Shown here in pieces: positions 23,763-33,304 of a stretch of DNA of 33,503 nt. The stretch is taken from positions 1 through 33,503 of the forward strand of contig JANXAJ010000016.1 of assembly GCA_025062295.1 (NCBI GenBank). The letters run 5' to 3'. The stretch's first letter is position 1; every line of letters begins with the position of its first letter. This DNA comes from Bacteroidia bacterium (GTDB taxonomy: Bacteria; Bacteroidota; Bacteroidia; SpSt-205). The notes under the pieces were generated by a model. That model made no database searches and had not been told where the DNA came from. It saw only the letters and a list, made by a program, of their open reading frames with translations. The position numbers and the translations under genes were made by a program.

Positions 23763-25052
23763 TCAGTAGGATACGACCACCAATCGCTGATAGCGAGCAT
23801 CCACCCGCAATAGATAGATACCTGTCTGAACTGGCAGCAATAGATGAAACCCTTCGGGTGGAATGCTTCCCGCTGAAATCAGACGCCCATCTGCTGAGTA
23901 CAGAGCGTATTCTCTTCCGCCCCTCAGAAATAAGGTCTCGCCAGCCCGTAGTGGATTGACAGTAAGAGAAGCAGGAGAGACTTGAGCAGAGAGAGCGGTT
24001 GTGTATTGACTATATGCATAGCGTTCCCGAGTCCGAGGGCTACATCCTCCTACGGACAAATCGCATTCTTCTTCTACCTTCTGCAGAAGATTCCCGTTTG
24101 CATCATAGGTGTAGAGGATGCGACCTATTAGGGTATCGGGAGGCTCGTTTTCTTCACCGTACAACACTTGATACGTACTATCATAGGCTGGACTCTGCGT
24201 GGTGGGACCAGAGTAGAAGCGATACAAAATTCCTGAGAGAGCCGGAGAGGTTTGAACCAGCATTCCATTGAAGTATACTTCCACATATGCCGTATCGCGT
24301 TGGCGCTCAAGGCGAGACTGAGCATCGTAGAAACGCTTAGAAAGCTGTATAAACTCTACACTTACGCCACTTGGAAAGGGGAAAAGGAAGCCAAGATTTA
24401 CTCGGATACGAGTAGAGTCAAGTCTGTTTTGACTATCGTAGGTGTTATTTTGGGCAAAGAAAAGTGCCCAATTTCCAAGGCTATCTAATACGAAGGCTTT
24501 CTGACTATCTACAGCCGCCTCCCCTCCCCCCGCCCTTCTCCATACGAGGAAGATGCCAGAGGAGGTCCATTGTCCTTCTTCAAATGCTTCATACAGGATA
24601 GAGTCTTGTCGTCTCCCGCCGGGAAGGGGAGTATATCTGAAAAACCGACGCTCTGCCGGCGAGAAGGGCTGGGTTTCATCCTCCCGTTCTGAGACAAGGA
24701 CAAGGGAGTCTAAACCAGCAAAGGCTCCGCTTGTATACGGGAAATAGGCAGCATGCCCAAGGGCCACCCAGCTTCCCCCAATCTTTTCATATGAGCTGTC
24801 TTGTAAAAGTCTCCCGGCAGAAGAGTAAAAGAAAGTGATGAGTGATATTTCATCCCACTGATTTGTATTAAGATTGAAGGTATCGTTCCAAATGCTGTCT
24901 GGAAGCCAAAGATTGGCAGTTCTAGCATGCCCTGAGGATACATGCTGAGAGGAAGAGTACCGACTGAGAGCTTTATGAATCTGAGACGGTTGAAGCCGAA
25001 GTGTCTGGGCACTAAGGAAGGCCCCTATCATGAGAAGTTGTACCCGAAGCAT
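23763..25052 (-). CDS. Exported protein with T9SS-type C-terminal sorting domain
   Basis: This 429-residue secreted protein is of unknown function. The signal peptide ends Ala15-Gln16 (GAFLSAQ). The central region consists of repeated short beta segments such as YDSQNRLDSTRIRVN, YDAQSRLERQRDTAYVEVYFNG and YTYDANGNLLQKVEEE, similar to the YD-/RHS-like repeats found in many Bacteroidota secreted proteins. The last 70 or so residues look like a type A sorting domain (SLTVNPLRAGETLFLRGGREYALYSADGRLISAG...GIYLLRV), which would route it through the type IX secretion system. It has a TATATTTG box 4 bases upstream of ATG 25052 and a terminator beyond its stop, so it is monocistronic. Confidence 0.78.
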   Translation of the reverse strand: MLRVQLLMIGAFLSAQTLRLQPSQIHKALSRYSSSQHVSSGHARTANLWLPDSIWNDTFNLNTNQWDEISLITFFYSSAGRLLQDSSYEKIGGSWVALGHAAYFPYTSGAFAGLDSLVLVSEREDETQPFSPAERRFFRYTPLPGGRRQDSILYEAFEEGQWTSSGIFLVWRRAGGGEAAVDSQKAFVLDSLGNWALFFAQNNTYDSQNRLDSTRIRVNLGFLFPFPSGVSVEFIQLSKRFYDAQSRLERQRDTAYVEVYFNGMLVQTSPALSGILYRFYSGPTTQSPAYDSTYQVLYGEENEPPDTLIGRILYTYDANGNLLQKVEEECDLSVGGCSPRTRERYAYSQYTTALSAQVSPASLTVNPLRAGETLFLRGGREYALYSADGRLISAGSIPPEGFHLLLPVQTGIYLLRVDARYQRLVVVSY

Positions 25053-25056
25053 GGCG

Positions 25057-25064
25057 CAAATATA
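25057..25064 (-). promoter_or_regulatory. Putative -7 box TATATTTG, leaderless-type
   Basis: CAAATATA on the plus strand gives TATATTTG on the minus strand, 4 bases before ATG 25052. It lies in the 21-base gap between two minus-strand genes. Confidence 0.6.
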
Positions 25065-25073
25065 GAGAGTTTC

Positions 25074-25913
25074 TCAAAGCTGAAGGTTTATACGCTGACG
25101 TAAGGCTGCGTAGAGTTCATATTTGTCGTATTCTTGTTCACGCTCATAGGCTTGTTCTAAGTGCTGAATGAGCCGCAGAATAAGGTATGGATGAGAAAGC
25201 GAGGCATAATGAGCTAGATTCTCTGAAAGGCCTATATTATGAAGGATCTGCTTGAGCTGCTCAGCAAGAAGGACAAGCCCCCGCTGATATGGATCAATGT
25301 AGAAGTGGAGGTTGCCGTCAAAATAGCGAATGAGATAGCGGGAGCCAATGGCAATAGTGCTGACCTGCAGTCCGAGTTCAGAGGCTAAAAGATAGTACAA
25401 GATAGTAAGAGAGAAGCTATTGCCACGGTGAGTGTCTAAGAGCTCATGAAGAAAGTAGTATCGGGGAGCGGAAGGACGAGTCAGCTCTGGTTGAAACTTC
25501 TCTTGAACAAAGAGCTGACGATTGAGAGTCAGAAGCTTTTCAAAGGGGTCTCCATGTGAAGGGAGCTGAAGCCAAGTTGTATGAATAAGACGGCGATAAG
25601 CACTGATGTATTTATTGAGGTTGAGGGAGGGGTAGCGGAGCTGAGCCACTGCCATCAGGGCAGGAAAAAGAGGCTGTTCGGGACTCAATCTCCATTCGTA
25701 AAGGGACTGTCCTATAATTTCTAATTGAATGAGGTCTAATAGCTCTTCTATGCGCTTCTGAAGGTGAGGGTCTGTGGTTTCGAGCCATTTTTGCTCTAAA
25801 AGAGGAATAGCTTGACGTCCTGCTTTCAGGAGGACCTCTTCTAAGTGGGCTTGAACCTGGGGATCCGGATCATCCAAGAGCTGAAGAAGAGCCTTTAGCT
25901 GCTCCACTGCCAT
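25074..25913 (-). CDS. SirB1/transglutaminase-like family protein
   Basis: The predicted protein has 279 residues. The N-terminal 65 residues have HEAT-like helical character (LLDDPDPQVQAHLEEVLLKAGRQAIPLLEQKW). The segment FLHELLDTHRGNSFSLTILYYLLASELGLQVSTIAIGSRYLIRY matches the SirB1-type transglutaminase-like core ('L..R.G.p.sLs.ly..va..lGl...g...p.hfl'). The catalytic Cys/His pair of active transglutaminases is not evident, so it may be non-catalytic. Such proteins are widespread and poorly characterised. The ORF track starts at 25943; I moved the start to ATG 25913 because a CATCTTTG box (25918-25925) lies inside the longer version, ending 4 bases before this ATG. It appears cytoplasmic. 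Confidence 0.75.
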   Translation of the reverse strand: MAVEQLKALLQLLDDPDPQVQAHLEEVLLKAGRQAIPLLEQKWLETTDPHLQKRIEELLDLIQLEIIGQSLYEWRLSPEQPLFPALMAVAQLRYPSLNLNKYISAYRRLIHTTWLQLPSHGDPFEKLLTLNRQLFVQEKFQPELTRPSAPRYYFLHELLDTHRGNSFSLTILYYLLASELGLQVSTIAIGSRYLIRYFDGNLHFYIDPYQRGLVLLAEQLKQILHNIGLSENLAHYASLSHPYLILRLIQHLEQAYEREQEYDKYELYAALRQRINLQL

Positions 25914-25917
25914 GAAG

Positions 25918-25925
25918 CAAAGATG
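25918..25925 (-). promoter_or_regulatory. Putative -7 box CATCTTTG, leaderless-type
   Basis: CAAAGATG on the plus strand gives CATCTTTG on the minus strand, 4 bases before ATG 25913. It is divergent from the box at 25976-25983. Confidence 0.55.
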
Positions 25926-25975
25926 CAAACAAAAGGTTGGCATTCCCTGCGAAAAACATCTGTAAAAGATTTTTC

Positions 25976-25983
25976 TAACTTTG
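25976..25983 (+). promoter_or_regulatory. Putative -7 box TAACTTTG, leaderless-type
   Basis: TAACTTTG ends 4 bases before ATG 25988. No -33 TTG is seen at the usual spacing. Confidence 0.6.
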
Positions 25984-25987
25984 AGGT

Positions 25988-26386
25988 ATGCGACAGGTGT
26001 GGGGGGTTATGATTCTTGCTATGCTCTGGGCGCAAGAAGAGAGTCGGACTCGTGAGAATGTGCAAGGCCTACGACCCAGCGTGGGCAAAGTTCCTCGCTC
26101 AGCTCCAAAAGAGGAGGTTATCGTCATGGAGACTGTAACTGGCGAAGTGGCAGACAAAGCTGGAAAGCCCGTCTCAAATCTAAGGTTATGGATCGTGGAT
26201 AAAGAGTCAGGTAAAGTCTTAGCCGAAACACGGACTGATGAGAAAGGAGGATTTGCACTGGTGATTCCAGCCTCTGCTCAGAAGCTGATTATTCGTATGA
26301 GCCACGAAGGCAAGTCCTTCACTGAGCAAGAATACACTCTATCTGATCTCTTGCAGTTGGAAAGCCCCCTCATATTTGATCCATAG
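25988..26386 (+). CDS. Small exported carboxypeptidase-regulatory-like protein
   Basis: The 132-residue protein has a short signal peptide ending Ala15-Gln16 (AMLWAQ) and a charged, flexible stretch to about residue 45. A single beta-sandwich domain follows (VTGEVADKAGKPVSNLRLWIVDKESGKVLAETRTDEKGGFALVIP), typical of CarboxypepD_reg/Cna-B-like domains. In Bacteroidota this fold often sits at the front of TonB-dependent receptors or stands alone in exported proteins. No catalytic residues are expected. Its stop lies 21 bases before the S8 protease start, so co-expression is possible, although the protease may have its own promoter. Function unknown. Confidence 0.7.
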   Translation: MRQVWGVMILAMLWAQEESRTRENVQGLRPSVGKVPRSAPKEEVIVMETVTGEVADKAGKPVSNLRLWIVDKESGKVLAETRTDEKGGFALVIPASAQKLIIRMSHEGKSFTEQEYTLSDLLQLESPLIFDP

Positions 26387-26394
26387 AGGGTTCT

Positions 26395-26402
26395 TACCTT
26401 TA
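26395..26402 (+). promoter_or_regulatory. Weak -7-like box TACCTTTA before protease gene
   Basis: TACCTTTA departs from TAnnTTTG at the final base and ends 5 bases before ATG 26408. Position fits the pattern, match is imperfect. Confidence 0.35.
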
Positions 26403-26407
26403 CTTTC

Positions 26408-29400
26408 ATGGCTTTAGGATGGATTGTGCTGTGGCTTTTGCTTCAGGCTCAGCCTGAGGTGTGGCAGGGAAGGGTTCTCTTTGAGCTAAAACCAGGCTTT
26501 AGCATTCAGTCCCTTCCAGAAGAGCTAGAAAGTCTAAGAGTATGGGTAGAAGGACAAGTAAGGCCCCGCTTTCCTTCTCTCCCAAGCAAAAGTCCGATAT
26601 ATCTTTTAGAATACGAACGAAGGCTGTCCCCTCTGTATGTAGCCAAACTCTGGCGGCAGAGCCCAGCCGTCCTGTATGCTGAGCCAGAATATATTCCGAA
26701 GCCTTTAAGTGCTTATCCTGCCCCGAAAGAGGACCCCCAAAGGCTCACCTATGAACCCAATGATTTGCATCCTGATAACCACTGTTTATCTCATCTGCGC
26801 ATCCTCTCTGCATGGGACAGTACAAAAGGAGATACTACAGTTGCCGTGGCCATTGTAGATACGGATGTGCGCTGGGATCATCCAGACCTTGTAGAAAACA
26901 TCGCATATAACTGGAACGACCCAATCAATGGTGTAGATGATGATGGGGATGGATATGTAGATAACTTTCATGGATGGGACATAGTGGGAACTACCTATTC
27001 TGGGTCGGGTCCTTTCAGTGGAGATAATGACCCTCGGCTCCCCGGATGGAGCGCTCATGGGACTTGGGTAGCAGGCTTTGCGGGTGCTACGACTGATAAT
27101 GGCATAGGCATAGCTGCGCCCGCCTTCCGATGTCGCCTCCTCCCGATTAAAGCAGGACCGGATGATAATCCTGACTGGCTTTTTGGAGCATATGATGGGA
27201 TATTGTATGCAGCGCAAAAGGGAGCCAAAGTGATCAACTGCTCGTGGGGGGGTACCTTTTATTCACAGGCAGCCCAAAATTTTATCTCGCAAATCCTCAA
27301 TACTTATGATCCCCTAATCGTAGCCGCAGCAGGGAATGTCCCCCCAGATACCCCTACAAAATTTTATCCCGCTCAGTATGAGGGAGTCTTATCTATCACA
27401 GCCGTCAATCCAAATGATGTATGGGAGGGATGGGTTCAGATTGGCTATGATATAGATTTGTCAGCGACAGGAAGTGGCATTACCCTAAGTGGCTTGAGTG
27501 ATTACGTATACTGGGGGTCTTTCACTTCCTTTTCTTCTCCTCAAGCGGCTGGAGCTGCTGTACTTCTGCGCTCATGGCGTCCCGACTTGAATGCTCGACA
27601 GATTACCGAACTCTTGCGCCTTACGGCTGACTCAGTAGAACCTTTCAATCCTTCTCACCTCCGCTATCGGCTTGGACGCCGTATCAACCTTCAGCGCGCT
27701 GTAGCTACTCGCGATACCCCCGCCTGCAGGGTCAGAAGCTGGCGTGTGTTTGACCAAAATGATGATCTTCTTTTTGCAAACGAAACATTCTTTTTGACTG
27801 CTGTCTATACTAACTACCTCTCTTCCGCAACGAATCTCAGCGTCACCATAGAATCTCTTTCCCCTCACGTGGAAGTGCTTCAAGGTACTTACGTTGTCGG
27901 ATCCCTTCCCGCACTTCAGACTCATACCCAAGCTTCCCCTTTTGCTCTCCGTGTCCTTCCTTCCTGCCCCCCTAATACTCGCCTACCCGTCCTTTTCCGA
28001 TTTGTAGCAGATGGAGGGTATGCTGATTATCAGGTGATAGAGATTCCATGGGTCAATCCTTCCTATGTCCATTTAGATTCTGCTCAGATTCGGACGACCC
28101 TCTGTGGCAATGGACGAATAGGGTATTATGACTCTCCACAGAATACTCAAGGGAGAGGGATTCTCTGGGCTTCTCTCACTCAGTCTCTTCTTGCTAGTGG
28201 AGGACTCGTGATAAGTGATGACACGAGTGCTCATCTGAGCACTCAAGCTCCCTTCGGAGCGATGTACGATCACTTTGTTCCGATGAATGCTGCCACTCAT
28301 ACAGCGGATGGACTCTATGAGCGGGGACTGGTCCGGTTTATGGATAGTCGGGGTTTGGGGCTGAATTCACCTGATGGTATTGCTGGAAAAGGCCTCTCTT
28401 TTGAGGCCCACGGGTATGCCATTCGGCGACATCCTGCCAATACTTTTGTTGCATGCCTCTATCGTATAGAGAATACCTCTTCGCAGACTTACCCAAACCT
28501 CTGTATAGGCTGGTGGCTTGATTTGGATTTGGGGAATAATCCTGTCTTTGACCATGCCTTTGTGCACCCTACCTTGCCCCTCGTCTATGCTCGGAATAAT
28601 AGCCAGACTCGCTTCGTGGGTGCAGTGCTTTTATCTGGACACGCTTCTATTAAGAAAATAGGGAGAATGGATACTTTCTCAGCTACACTTCCTGCTTATT
28701 TAGGAATCATGCGAAGTTCTTCCTCTGTATCTTCACTAAATGGCGATGTCTTCATTTTTATAGGTGCTCAGGATGTTTCCCTCTTGCCAGGGGGCGTAGA
28801 TACTGTGGCATTTGCCCTTGTTGGAGGCTACACTCTCGCAGAGTTAGAACTTCGTGCCCAGGAGGCACTGAACTGGTATGCGTGCTTTACTCAAGGTTCA
28901 GCTCCCCTTGTAGATTTGGGAGAAGATCGCCTTCTATGCTTGGGGGATAGCCTACACTTTACTTCTACATCCACGGGTGAGATTGTGTGGTCCACCGAGG
29001 AGACGACCCCTGCAATCGTCCCAACGACAGATGGCCTCTATTGGCTTCTTCTACGGGATGCGGATGGCTGCTGGGGATATGATGAGGTCTATATTACAGT
29101 TCATCGTTTTGCAGAAGCAGAGGTTAGCTTTGAACCAGGACTCACAGTAAGTGTCGGCGAGACCCTTACAGTTAGAGAGACGAGTGGGCTGCCTTACAGG
29201 TATATTTGGCTTCTCGGAGATAGCGTATTTGAAGGCCCTGAACTGAGGTATGTCTTTGCCGAAACTGGGATTTATACTCTCTGGCTCTACAGAGAATCTC
29301 AAGGATGCCGAGACACTCTACGATGGGAGATCACAGTTCAATCCCCTGCAAGCCTTTCTCAGCCTATAAGCAGTGCAGTAGAGATCCATCCAAATCCAAC

Positions 29401-29602
29401 TGGCGACCGCTTTTCCCTCACTTATAGAGGAAACGAACTGCTTGGCGAACGATTTTCTCTTTACAATGCTTTGGGAGAGCAGGTGTGGGAGGTTTTTCTG
29501 CGAGAATCAGGAGCGATGTATGGTCTGCCCTCAGCCCTACCTCCAGGACCTTATTTCTGGCGAGTGGGCAAGTATAGAGGCATCCTCCTGCATGTACCCT
29601 AA
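26408..29602 (+). CDS. Secreted subtilisin-family (S8) protease with T9SS sorting domain
   Basis: The 1064-residue protein has a short signal peptide ending Ala14-Gln15 (LLLQAQ), an inhibitor-like propeptide region to about residue 110 ([22 protein letters not shown]), and an S8 catalytic domain from about 115 to 440. The triad is visible: Asp151 in [15 protein letters not shown], His217 in [10 protein letters not shown], Ser374 in [11 protein letters not shown]; the oxyanion Asn is in VAAAGN. The insert [18 protein letters not shown] is a likely calcium-binding loop. Beta-sandwich and PKD-like regions follow ([26 protein letters not shown]). The last 75 or so residues ([16 protein letters not shown]...[10 protein letters not shown]) form a type A sorting domain, so export through T9SS is predicted. 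Confidence 0.92.
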   Translation: MALGWIVLWLLLQAQPEVWQGRVLFELKPGFSIQSLPEELESLRVWVEGQVRPRFPSLPSKSPIYLLEYERRLSPLYVAKLWRQSPAVLYAEPEYIPKPLSAYPAPKEDPQRLTYEPNDLHPDNHCLSHLRILSAWDSTKGDTTVAVAIVDTDVRWDHPDLVENIAYNWNDPINGVDDDGDGYVDNFHGWDIVGTTYSGSGPFSGDNDPRLPGWSAHGTWVAGFAGATTDNGIGIAAPAFRCRLLPIKAGPDDNPDWLFGAYDGILYAAQKGAKVINCSWGGTFYSQAAQNFISQILNTYDPLIVAAAGNVPPDTPTKFYPAQYEGVLSITAVNPNDVWEGWVQIGYDIDLSATGSGITLSGLSDYVYWGSFTSFSSPQAAGAAVLLRSWRPDLNARQITELLRLTADSVEPFNPSHLRYRLGRRINLQRAVATRDTPACRVRSWRVFDQNDDLLFANETFFLTAVYTNYLSSATNLSVTIESLSPHVEVLQGTYVVGSLPALQTHTQASPFALRVLPSCPPNTRLPVLFRFVADGGYADYQVIEIPWVNPSYVHLDSAQIRTTLCGNGRIGYYDSPQNTQGRGILWASLTQSLLASGGLVISDDTSAHLSTQAPFGAMYDHFVPMNAATHTADGLYERGLVRFMDSRGLGLNSPDGIAGKGLSFEAHGYAIRRHPANTFVACLYRIENTSSQTYPNLCIGWWLDLDLGNNPVFDHAFVHPTLPLVYARNNSQTRFVGAVLLSGHASIKKIGRMDTFSATLPAYLGIMRSSSSVSSLNGDVFIFIGAQDVSLLPGGVDTVAFALVGGYTLAELELRAQEALNWYACFTQGSAPLVDLGEDRLLCLGDSLHFTSTSTGEIVWSTEETTPAIVPTTDGLYWLLLRDADGCWGYDEVYITVHRFAEAEVSFEPGLTVSVGETLTVRETSGLPYRYIWLLGDSVFEGPELRYVFAETGIYTLWLYRESQGCRDTLRWEITVQSPASLSQPISSAVEIHPNPTGDRFSLTYRGNELLGERFSLYNALGEQVWEVFLRESGAMYGLPSALPPGPYFWRVGKYRGILLHVP

Positions 29603-29610
29603 AGAAGCTG

Positions 29611-29618
29611 TACTTTTG
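29611..29618 (+). promoter_or_regulatory. Putative -7 box TACTTTTG for rpmB, leaderless-type
   Basis: TACTTTTG ends 4 bases before ATG 29623, within the 20-base gap after the protease stop. It would separate rpmB expression from the protease gene. Confidence 0.6.
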
Positions 29619-29622
29619 CTGT

Positions 29623-29820
29623 ATGTCCCGAGTCTGTCAGGTGACAGGACGCCGCCCCCAGCGTGGATACAACGTGTCTCATTCAAATCGGCACACGAAG
29701 CGTTGGTTTGCTCTCAATCTTCAACGGAAGCAGCTATCCCTCAATAGGTCTAAGCAGAAGCTCCGCCTTACCACTCGGGCTCTGAAAACGCTTTACCGAA
29801 AAGGTTATTTACCCTCTTGA
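29623..29820 (+). CDS. rpmB: 50S ribosomal protein L28
   Basis: The 65-residue basic protein of the large ribosomal subunit starts with the family signature [34 protein letters not shown] and ends with [17 protein letters not shown]. It is short compared with many Bacteroidota L28 proteins but has the conserved core. The Cys pair found in some L28 proteins is absent apart from Cys5. The usual rpmG partner is not downstream: the convergent nnr gene overlaps its last 16 bases. The start is supported by the TACTTTTG box 4 bases upstream; there is no room for a Shine-Dalgarno sequence on that transcript. Confidence 0.95.
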   Translation: MSRVCQVTGRRPQRGYNVSHSNRHTKRWFALNLQRKQLSLNRSKQKLRLTTRALKTLYRKGYLPS

Positions 29821-31361
29821 ATAGACTGCAGAGATAGGCCAATGTACTTCAAAAGAGAAGCAGCCGTTAGAGAGGCAGGGTGGGATCGGCGAAGAGCAAA
29901 GCGTGCAGCTAATCCATGCACTTCTACTCCCAAGAGCGTAGCGGCGAGAGGAGCAACTCCTTGCGCTAAAAATCCTGTAATCAACCCTGTCAATACATCT
30001 CCTGTACCTGCCGTAGCTAAGGCAGGTTCCATAAGGGAGAAAAAGTATGACTCCCCCTTGGGTGTAGCCACAATAGGATTAGCGCCTTTGAGAAGGACAA
30101 TTGCATCTGTTTTCTGAGCTAAATGAAGGGCAGATTCTAATCGGCGAGCTTGAATCTGTTCGGCTGTAGTTTTGAGGAGACGAGCCGCTTCACCGGGGTG
30201 AGGGGTCAAGATGGCTTGATTAGGAAGGAGAGAAAGGAGGGTTTGATCTTCTGCAAGGATGTTGAGGGCATCAGCATCAAAGACGCAGGGCACACGGAGG
30301 TGGGGGAGAAGCTCTCTAAGGAAGGCTTGGGTTTCGGGGGTATGTCCTAACCCAGGACCAATCCCAACTGCAGACTTGCCTGAGAGGTAGGGGCGAGCCC
30401 ATAGAGCTGCTGCTTCTGTAAGATAGGGCAGATGTTCATCCCCGTAGGGGAGGCTCATTGCGCTCAGAGTCCTTCGCTGGAAGCTGGCAGCGACAGAGCC
30501 AGGGATGAGAGCAGTAGCGAGCCCTGCACCTGATCGTAAAGCTGCCAAAGTCGCTAAGGCGGCTGCTCCCCCCTTGCCGCGAGAGCCCCCAATCAAAAGA
30601 GCATGCCCAAACTTTCCTTTATGAGCGTCGGGTGGACGCAGAGGAAGAAAGCGGCACAGGCTCCGCCGCTCAACCCAAAACGTCCGAGCTCCAATCCGCT
30701 CTATCACCTCTGGATAGATACCAATATCTATTACATGAACTCGCCCACAATAGAGAGCAGCTGGCGTGACCAAGTGGCAGATCTTAGCAGTCTGGAAGGT
30801 AATTGTGTGCTCACACTGAAGAGGGACATTAATAAGAGCGCCTGTATCCCCACTCAAGCCAGAGGGTAAATCTATAGCAATAACACGCAGATTCAATCCT
30901 CGCAGGAATTCTATCAGTGAAGCCTGCATCGGCTTGAGCGTCTGCTCCAATCCCACCCCTATAAGAGCATCTATTAGGATGGGCTTGGGCTCTGCCTCGG
31001 AAAAGGCCTGAAGCTTCCGAAGAGTGTCTGGAGCCAAAAGATGACAGGTCAAGCCAAACCGAGTAAGAATATCGTATTGAATGCGAGCGAGAGCAGAGAG
31101 CTCAGCAGGAGGCTTTGTCAAGAGAATAAAAAGCTCTTTTCTTTTTTGATAGAGATACCGAGCAATTACAAGTCCATCACCCCCATTGTTTCCGCTTCCG
31201 GCAACAATAACGAAGCGTCGGCTCTCTGGGTAAAGTTTCTGAATCAAATGGGCTGCTCGCCGACCCGCTGTCTCCATCAGAAGCACACCCAAATACCCAT
31301 ACTCAACCTGCATGATCTCATCGGCTCGTCGGGATTGAGCTGAGTTGAAAACAGGCTTCAT
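29805..31361 (-). CDS. nnr: Bifunctional NAD(P)HX epimerase/dehydratase
   Basis: This 518-residue fusion repairs hydrated NADH and NADPH. The N-terminal NnrE epimerase domain (about 1-215) contains [20 protein letters not shown] and IDALIGVGL. The C-terminal NnrD ADP- or ATP-dependent dehydratase domain (about 230-510) contains [67 protein letters not shown] and [15 protein letters not shown]. Both domains look complete and the length is normal. Its ATG overlaps the ubiD-like stop as ATGA, so the two genes are translationally coupled. Its 3' end overlaps rpmB by 16 bases. Confidence 0.96.
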   Translation of the reverse strand: MKPVFNSAQSRRADEIMQVEYGYLGVLLMETAGRRAAHLIQKLYPESRRFVIVAGSGNNGGDGLVIARYLYQKRKELFILLTKPPAELSALARIQYDILTRFGLTCHLLAPDTLRKLQAFSEAEPKPILIDALIGVGLEQTLKPMQASLIEFLRGLNLRVIAIDLPSGLSGDTGALINVPLQCEHTITFQTAKICHLVTPAALYCGRVHVIDIGIYPEVIERIGARTFWVERRSLCRFLPLRPPDAHKGKFGHALLIGGSRGKGGAAALATLAALRSGAGLATALIPGSVAASFQRRTLSAMSLPYGDEHLPYLTEAAALWARPYLSGKSAVGIGPGLGHTPETQAFLRELLPHLRVPCVFDADALNILAEDQTLLSLLPNQAILTPHPGEAARLLKTTAEQIQARRLESALHLAQKTDAIVLLKGANPIVATPKGESYFFSLMEPALATAGTGDVLTGLITGFLAQGVAPLAATLLGVEVHGLAARFALRRSHPASLTAASLLKYIGLSLQSIQEGK

Positions 31362-33304
31362 TTTTGCTGAGGGGGTATGGCAGGCTTAGCGAAATAGGCA
31401 ACCGCTCCTTCACCTTGCACAAGCAATTTATACTTGAGAGAAGGTGAAGGGATGAACTCCCCAATTCCATACGACTTCCAGCGATTATCCACTAAATGAA
31501 TAATCTCATCTGACATGACGATGACATTTGGCCAGCTGCGAGTAAAGCCGTCAAGTGCGGCTGTTTTAGTACTAGCATCTAAAACGAGGTGAGGACGGCC
31601 ATTCGCATCTTCAACAAGGCTGACATCTCGCCGCATGTCCGTGTTATTAGCAAAGCGCCAGAAGACATCACTGAGAGCTTGAATCGGCATCTCTCCATCT
31701 ATCACGAGGATGACCTTTATACCTGCAAAAGCAGGATGATGAGCTAGCGCTGTACCGAGTCTGAGTCCATGGCGAGGCTGACTCTTCACAAAGCGCCCGA
31801 TCCAGATGGGAATACCCGCTTCAATAAGGCGGAGATTCGCTTCCCTAAGCTCTGGAAAGTCTTGACGAAGAGCCTCAACTGTCAGGGCCTCTCGGTCAGG
31901 GAAAGGGTAAAGCAGAGGCGGCAGCAGTCGCTCTTCCGGCAGCTTGCGCGTGCCGTCTATTCCAAGCTTGCCACCAAAGCCCATTTGACTACAAGAATGA
32001 TCTAAAACATCTATCGGACCTTGAGAAAAGACCAGGTCAGTCCGCAAGTCTGCATTCTCTACCAAAGCCCGAGCTACTTGCCAATAGTCTCTTAGATTCA
32101 CCTCTTTATCCACGATAAGAGCAATTTTTGTAAACATAAGCTGACCCGCTCCCCACAGTGTGTGGATGGCTTTCATGCCCTGCCCAGGATATTCTTTCTG
32201 AATAGAAGCAATGGCTAAATTATGAAAAACACCTTCTACTGGAAGCTCCATATCCACAAGTTCTGGGAGAAAAGTCAGACGAAGAGGAGTCAGAAATATG
32301 CGTTCGGTAGCTTTGCCGAGCCAAGCGTCCTCTTGGGGAGGGATACCTACAATGGTGGCAGGATACACAGCCTCTCGCCGATGAGTAATCGCTGTTACAT
32401 GAAAAGCTGGATAATAATCCGGAAGGGAATAGTATCCCGTATGATCACCGAAAGGTCCCTCTAACACGAGGGGCTCTTTGGGGTCAACAAATCCCTCTAT
32501 CACAATGTCTGCGTCGGCTGGTACCTCTATAGGCTGAGTGAGGCACGAAACAAGTTCAACAGGTTTGCTCCGCAGAAACCCAGCTAAGATATACTCATCT
32601 ATATTTTCAGGAAGGGGGGCTGTGGCGACGTAAGCATAGACCGGATCTCCACCAAGGGCAATTGCCACTGGCATTCGCTCTCCTCTTTCCTTCCAAGCCT
32701 CATAATGGCGACGCGAAACTTTATGAAGCTGCCAATGAATAGCAGTCGTATAGTCGTCAAAGACTTGAACGCGATACATACCCACGTTTCTACTGCGGGT
32801 CTCGGGGTGGTAAGTATGGATGATAGGCAGAGTGATAAAAGGTCCTCCATCTTGAGGCCAGCACTTGAGAATCGGAAGCATGGAAAGGCGAGCTTCCTTA
32901 CCTGTATAAATGACCTCTTGACAAGGGGCTCGTCGCCCACGCCAGCGCCGAGGTAGATAGCGAGCCACTTCGCTCAGAGTAGGGATGAGAGCGAGCTTCT
33001 CCCAGAGCGAAGTTTTGGCTCCTGTGAGCTGCCGAAAAAGAGAAAGGAGGCGATTCGTAATCTCCTCTATCTGCTTCACACCTAAGGCCAAAGCCATCCG
33101 CCGCTCTGAACCATAGGCATTAATCAGTAAGGGGAAGGATGTGCCTGTATTTTCAAAAAGAAGAGCAGGCCCCCCTGCTTTTGTGATTCTATCGGTGATC
33201 TCTGTGATTTCTAATACGGGAGAGACAGGAACAGTGATTCGTTTCAATTCGCCATGAGCTTCCAGCAGCTGGATAAATGCCCGAAGTCCGCTCCCTTTTT
33301 TCAT
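31358..33304 (-). CDS. ubiD: UbiD-family prenylated-FMN decarboxylase
   Basis: This 648-residue member of the UbiD decarboxylase family uses prenylated FMN made by UbiX. Family segments are NVGMYRVQVFDDYTTAIHWQLHKVSRRHYEAW (cofactor and metal binding), VIEGFVDPKEPLVLEGPFGDHTGYYSLPDYYPAFHVTAITHR (catalytic Glu region), and a C-terminal domain with RRDVSLVEDANGRPHLVLDAS. It is longer than E. coli UbiD (about 500) and closer to the size of menaquinone-pathway members in Bacteroidota. A role in quinone synthesis is likely but inferred. The ORF track starts at 33418 in poor-quality sequence; ATG 33304 (MKKGSGLRAFIQLLEAHGELKRI) starts the conserved region. No perfect -7 box is seen; ACCTTTTG lies 12 bases upstream. 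It is coupled to the nnr gene. Confidence 0.9.
   Translation of the reverse strand: MKKGSGLRAFIQLLEAHGELKRITVPVSPVLEITEITDRITKAGGPALLFENTGTSFPLLINAYGSERRMALALGVKQIEEITNRLLSLFRQLTGAKTSLWEKLALIPTLSEVARYLPRRWRGRRAPCQEVIYTGKEARLSMLPILKCWPQDGGPFITLPIIHTYHPETRSRNVGMYRVQVFDDYTTAIHWQLHKVSRRHYEAWKERGERMPVAIALGGDPVYAYVATAPLPENIDEYILAGFLRSKPVELVSCLTQPIEVPADADIVIEGFVDPKEPLVLEGPFGDHTGYYSLPDYYPAFHVTAITHRREAVYPATIVGIPPQEDAWLGKATERIFLTPLRLTFLPELVDMELPVEGVFHNLAIASIQKEYPGQGMKAIHTLWGAGQLMFTKIALIVDKEVNLRDYWQVARALVENADLRTDLVFSQGPIDVLDHSCSQMGFGGKLGIDGTRKLPEERLLPPLLYPFPDREALTVEALRQDFPELREANLRLIEAGIPIWIGRFVKSQPRHGLRLGTALAHHPAFAGIKVILVIDGEMPIQALSDVFWRFANNTDMRRDVSLVEDANGRPHLVLDASTKTAALDGFTRSWPNVIVMSDEIIHLVDNRWKSYGIGEFIPSPSLKYKLLVQGEGAVAYFAKPAIPPQQK

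Noticed and set aside
26786-27217. Minus-strand ORF of 143 residues
   Set aside because: Antisense to the S8 protease catalytic domain.
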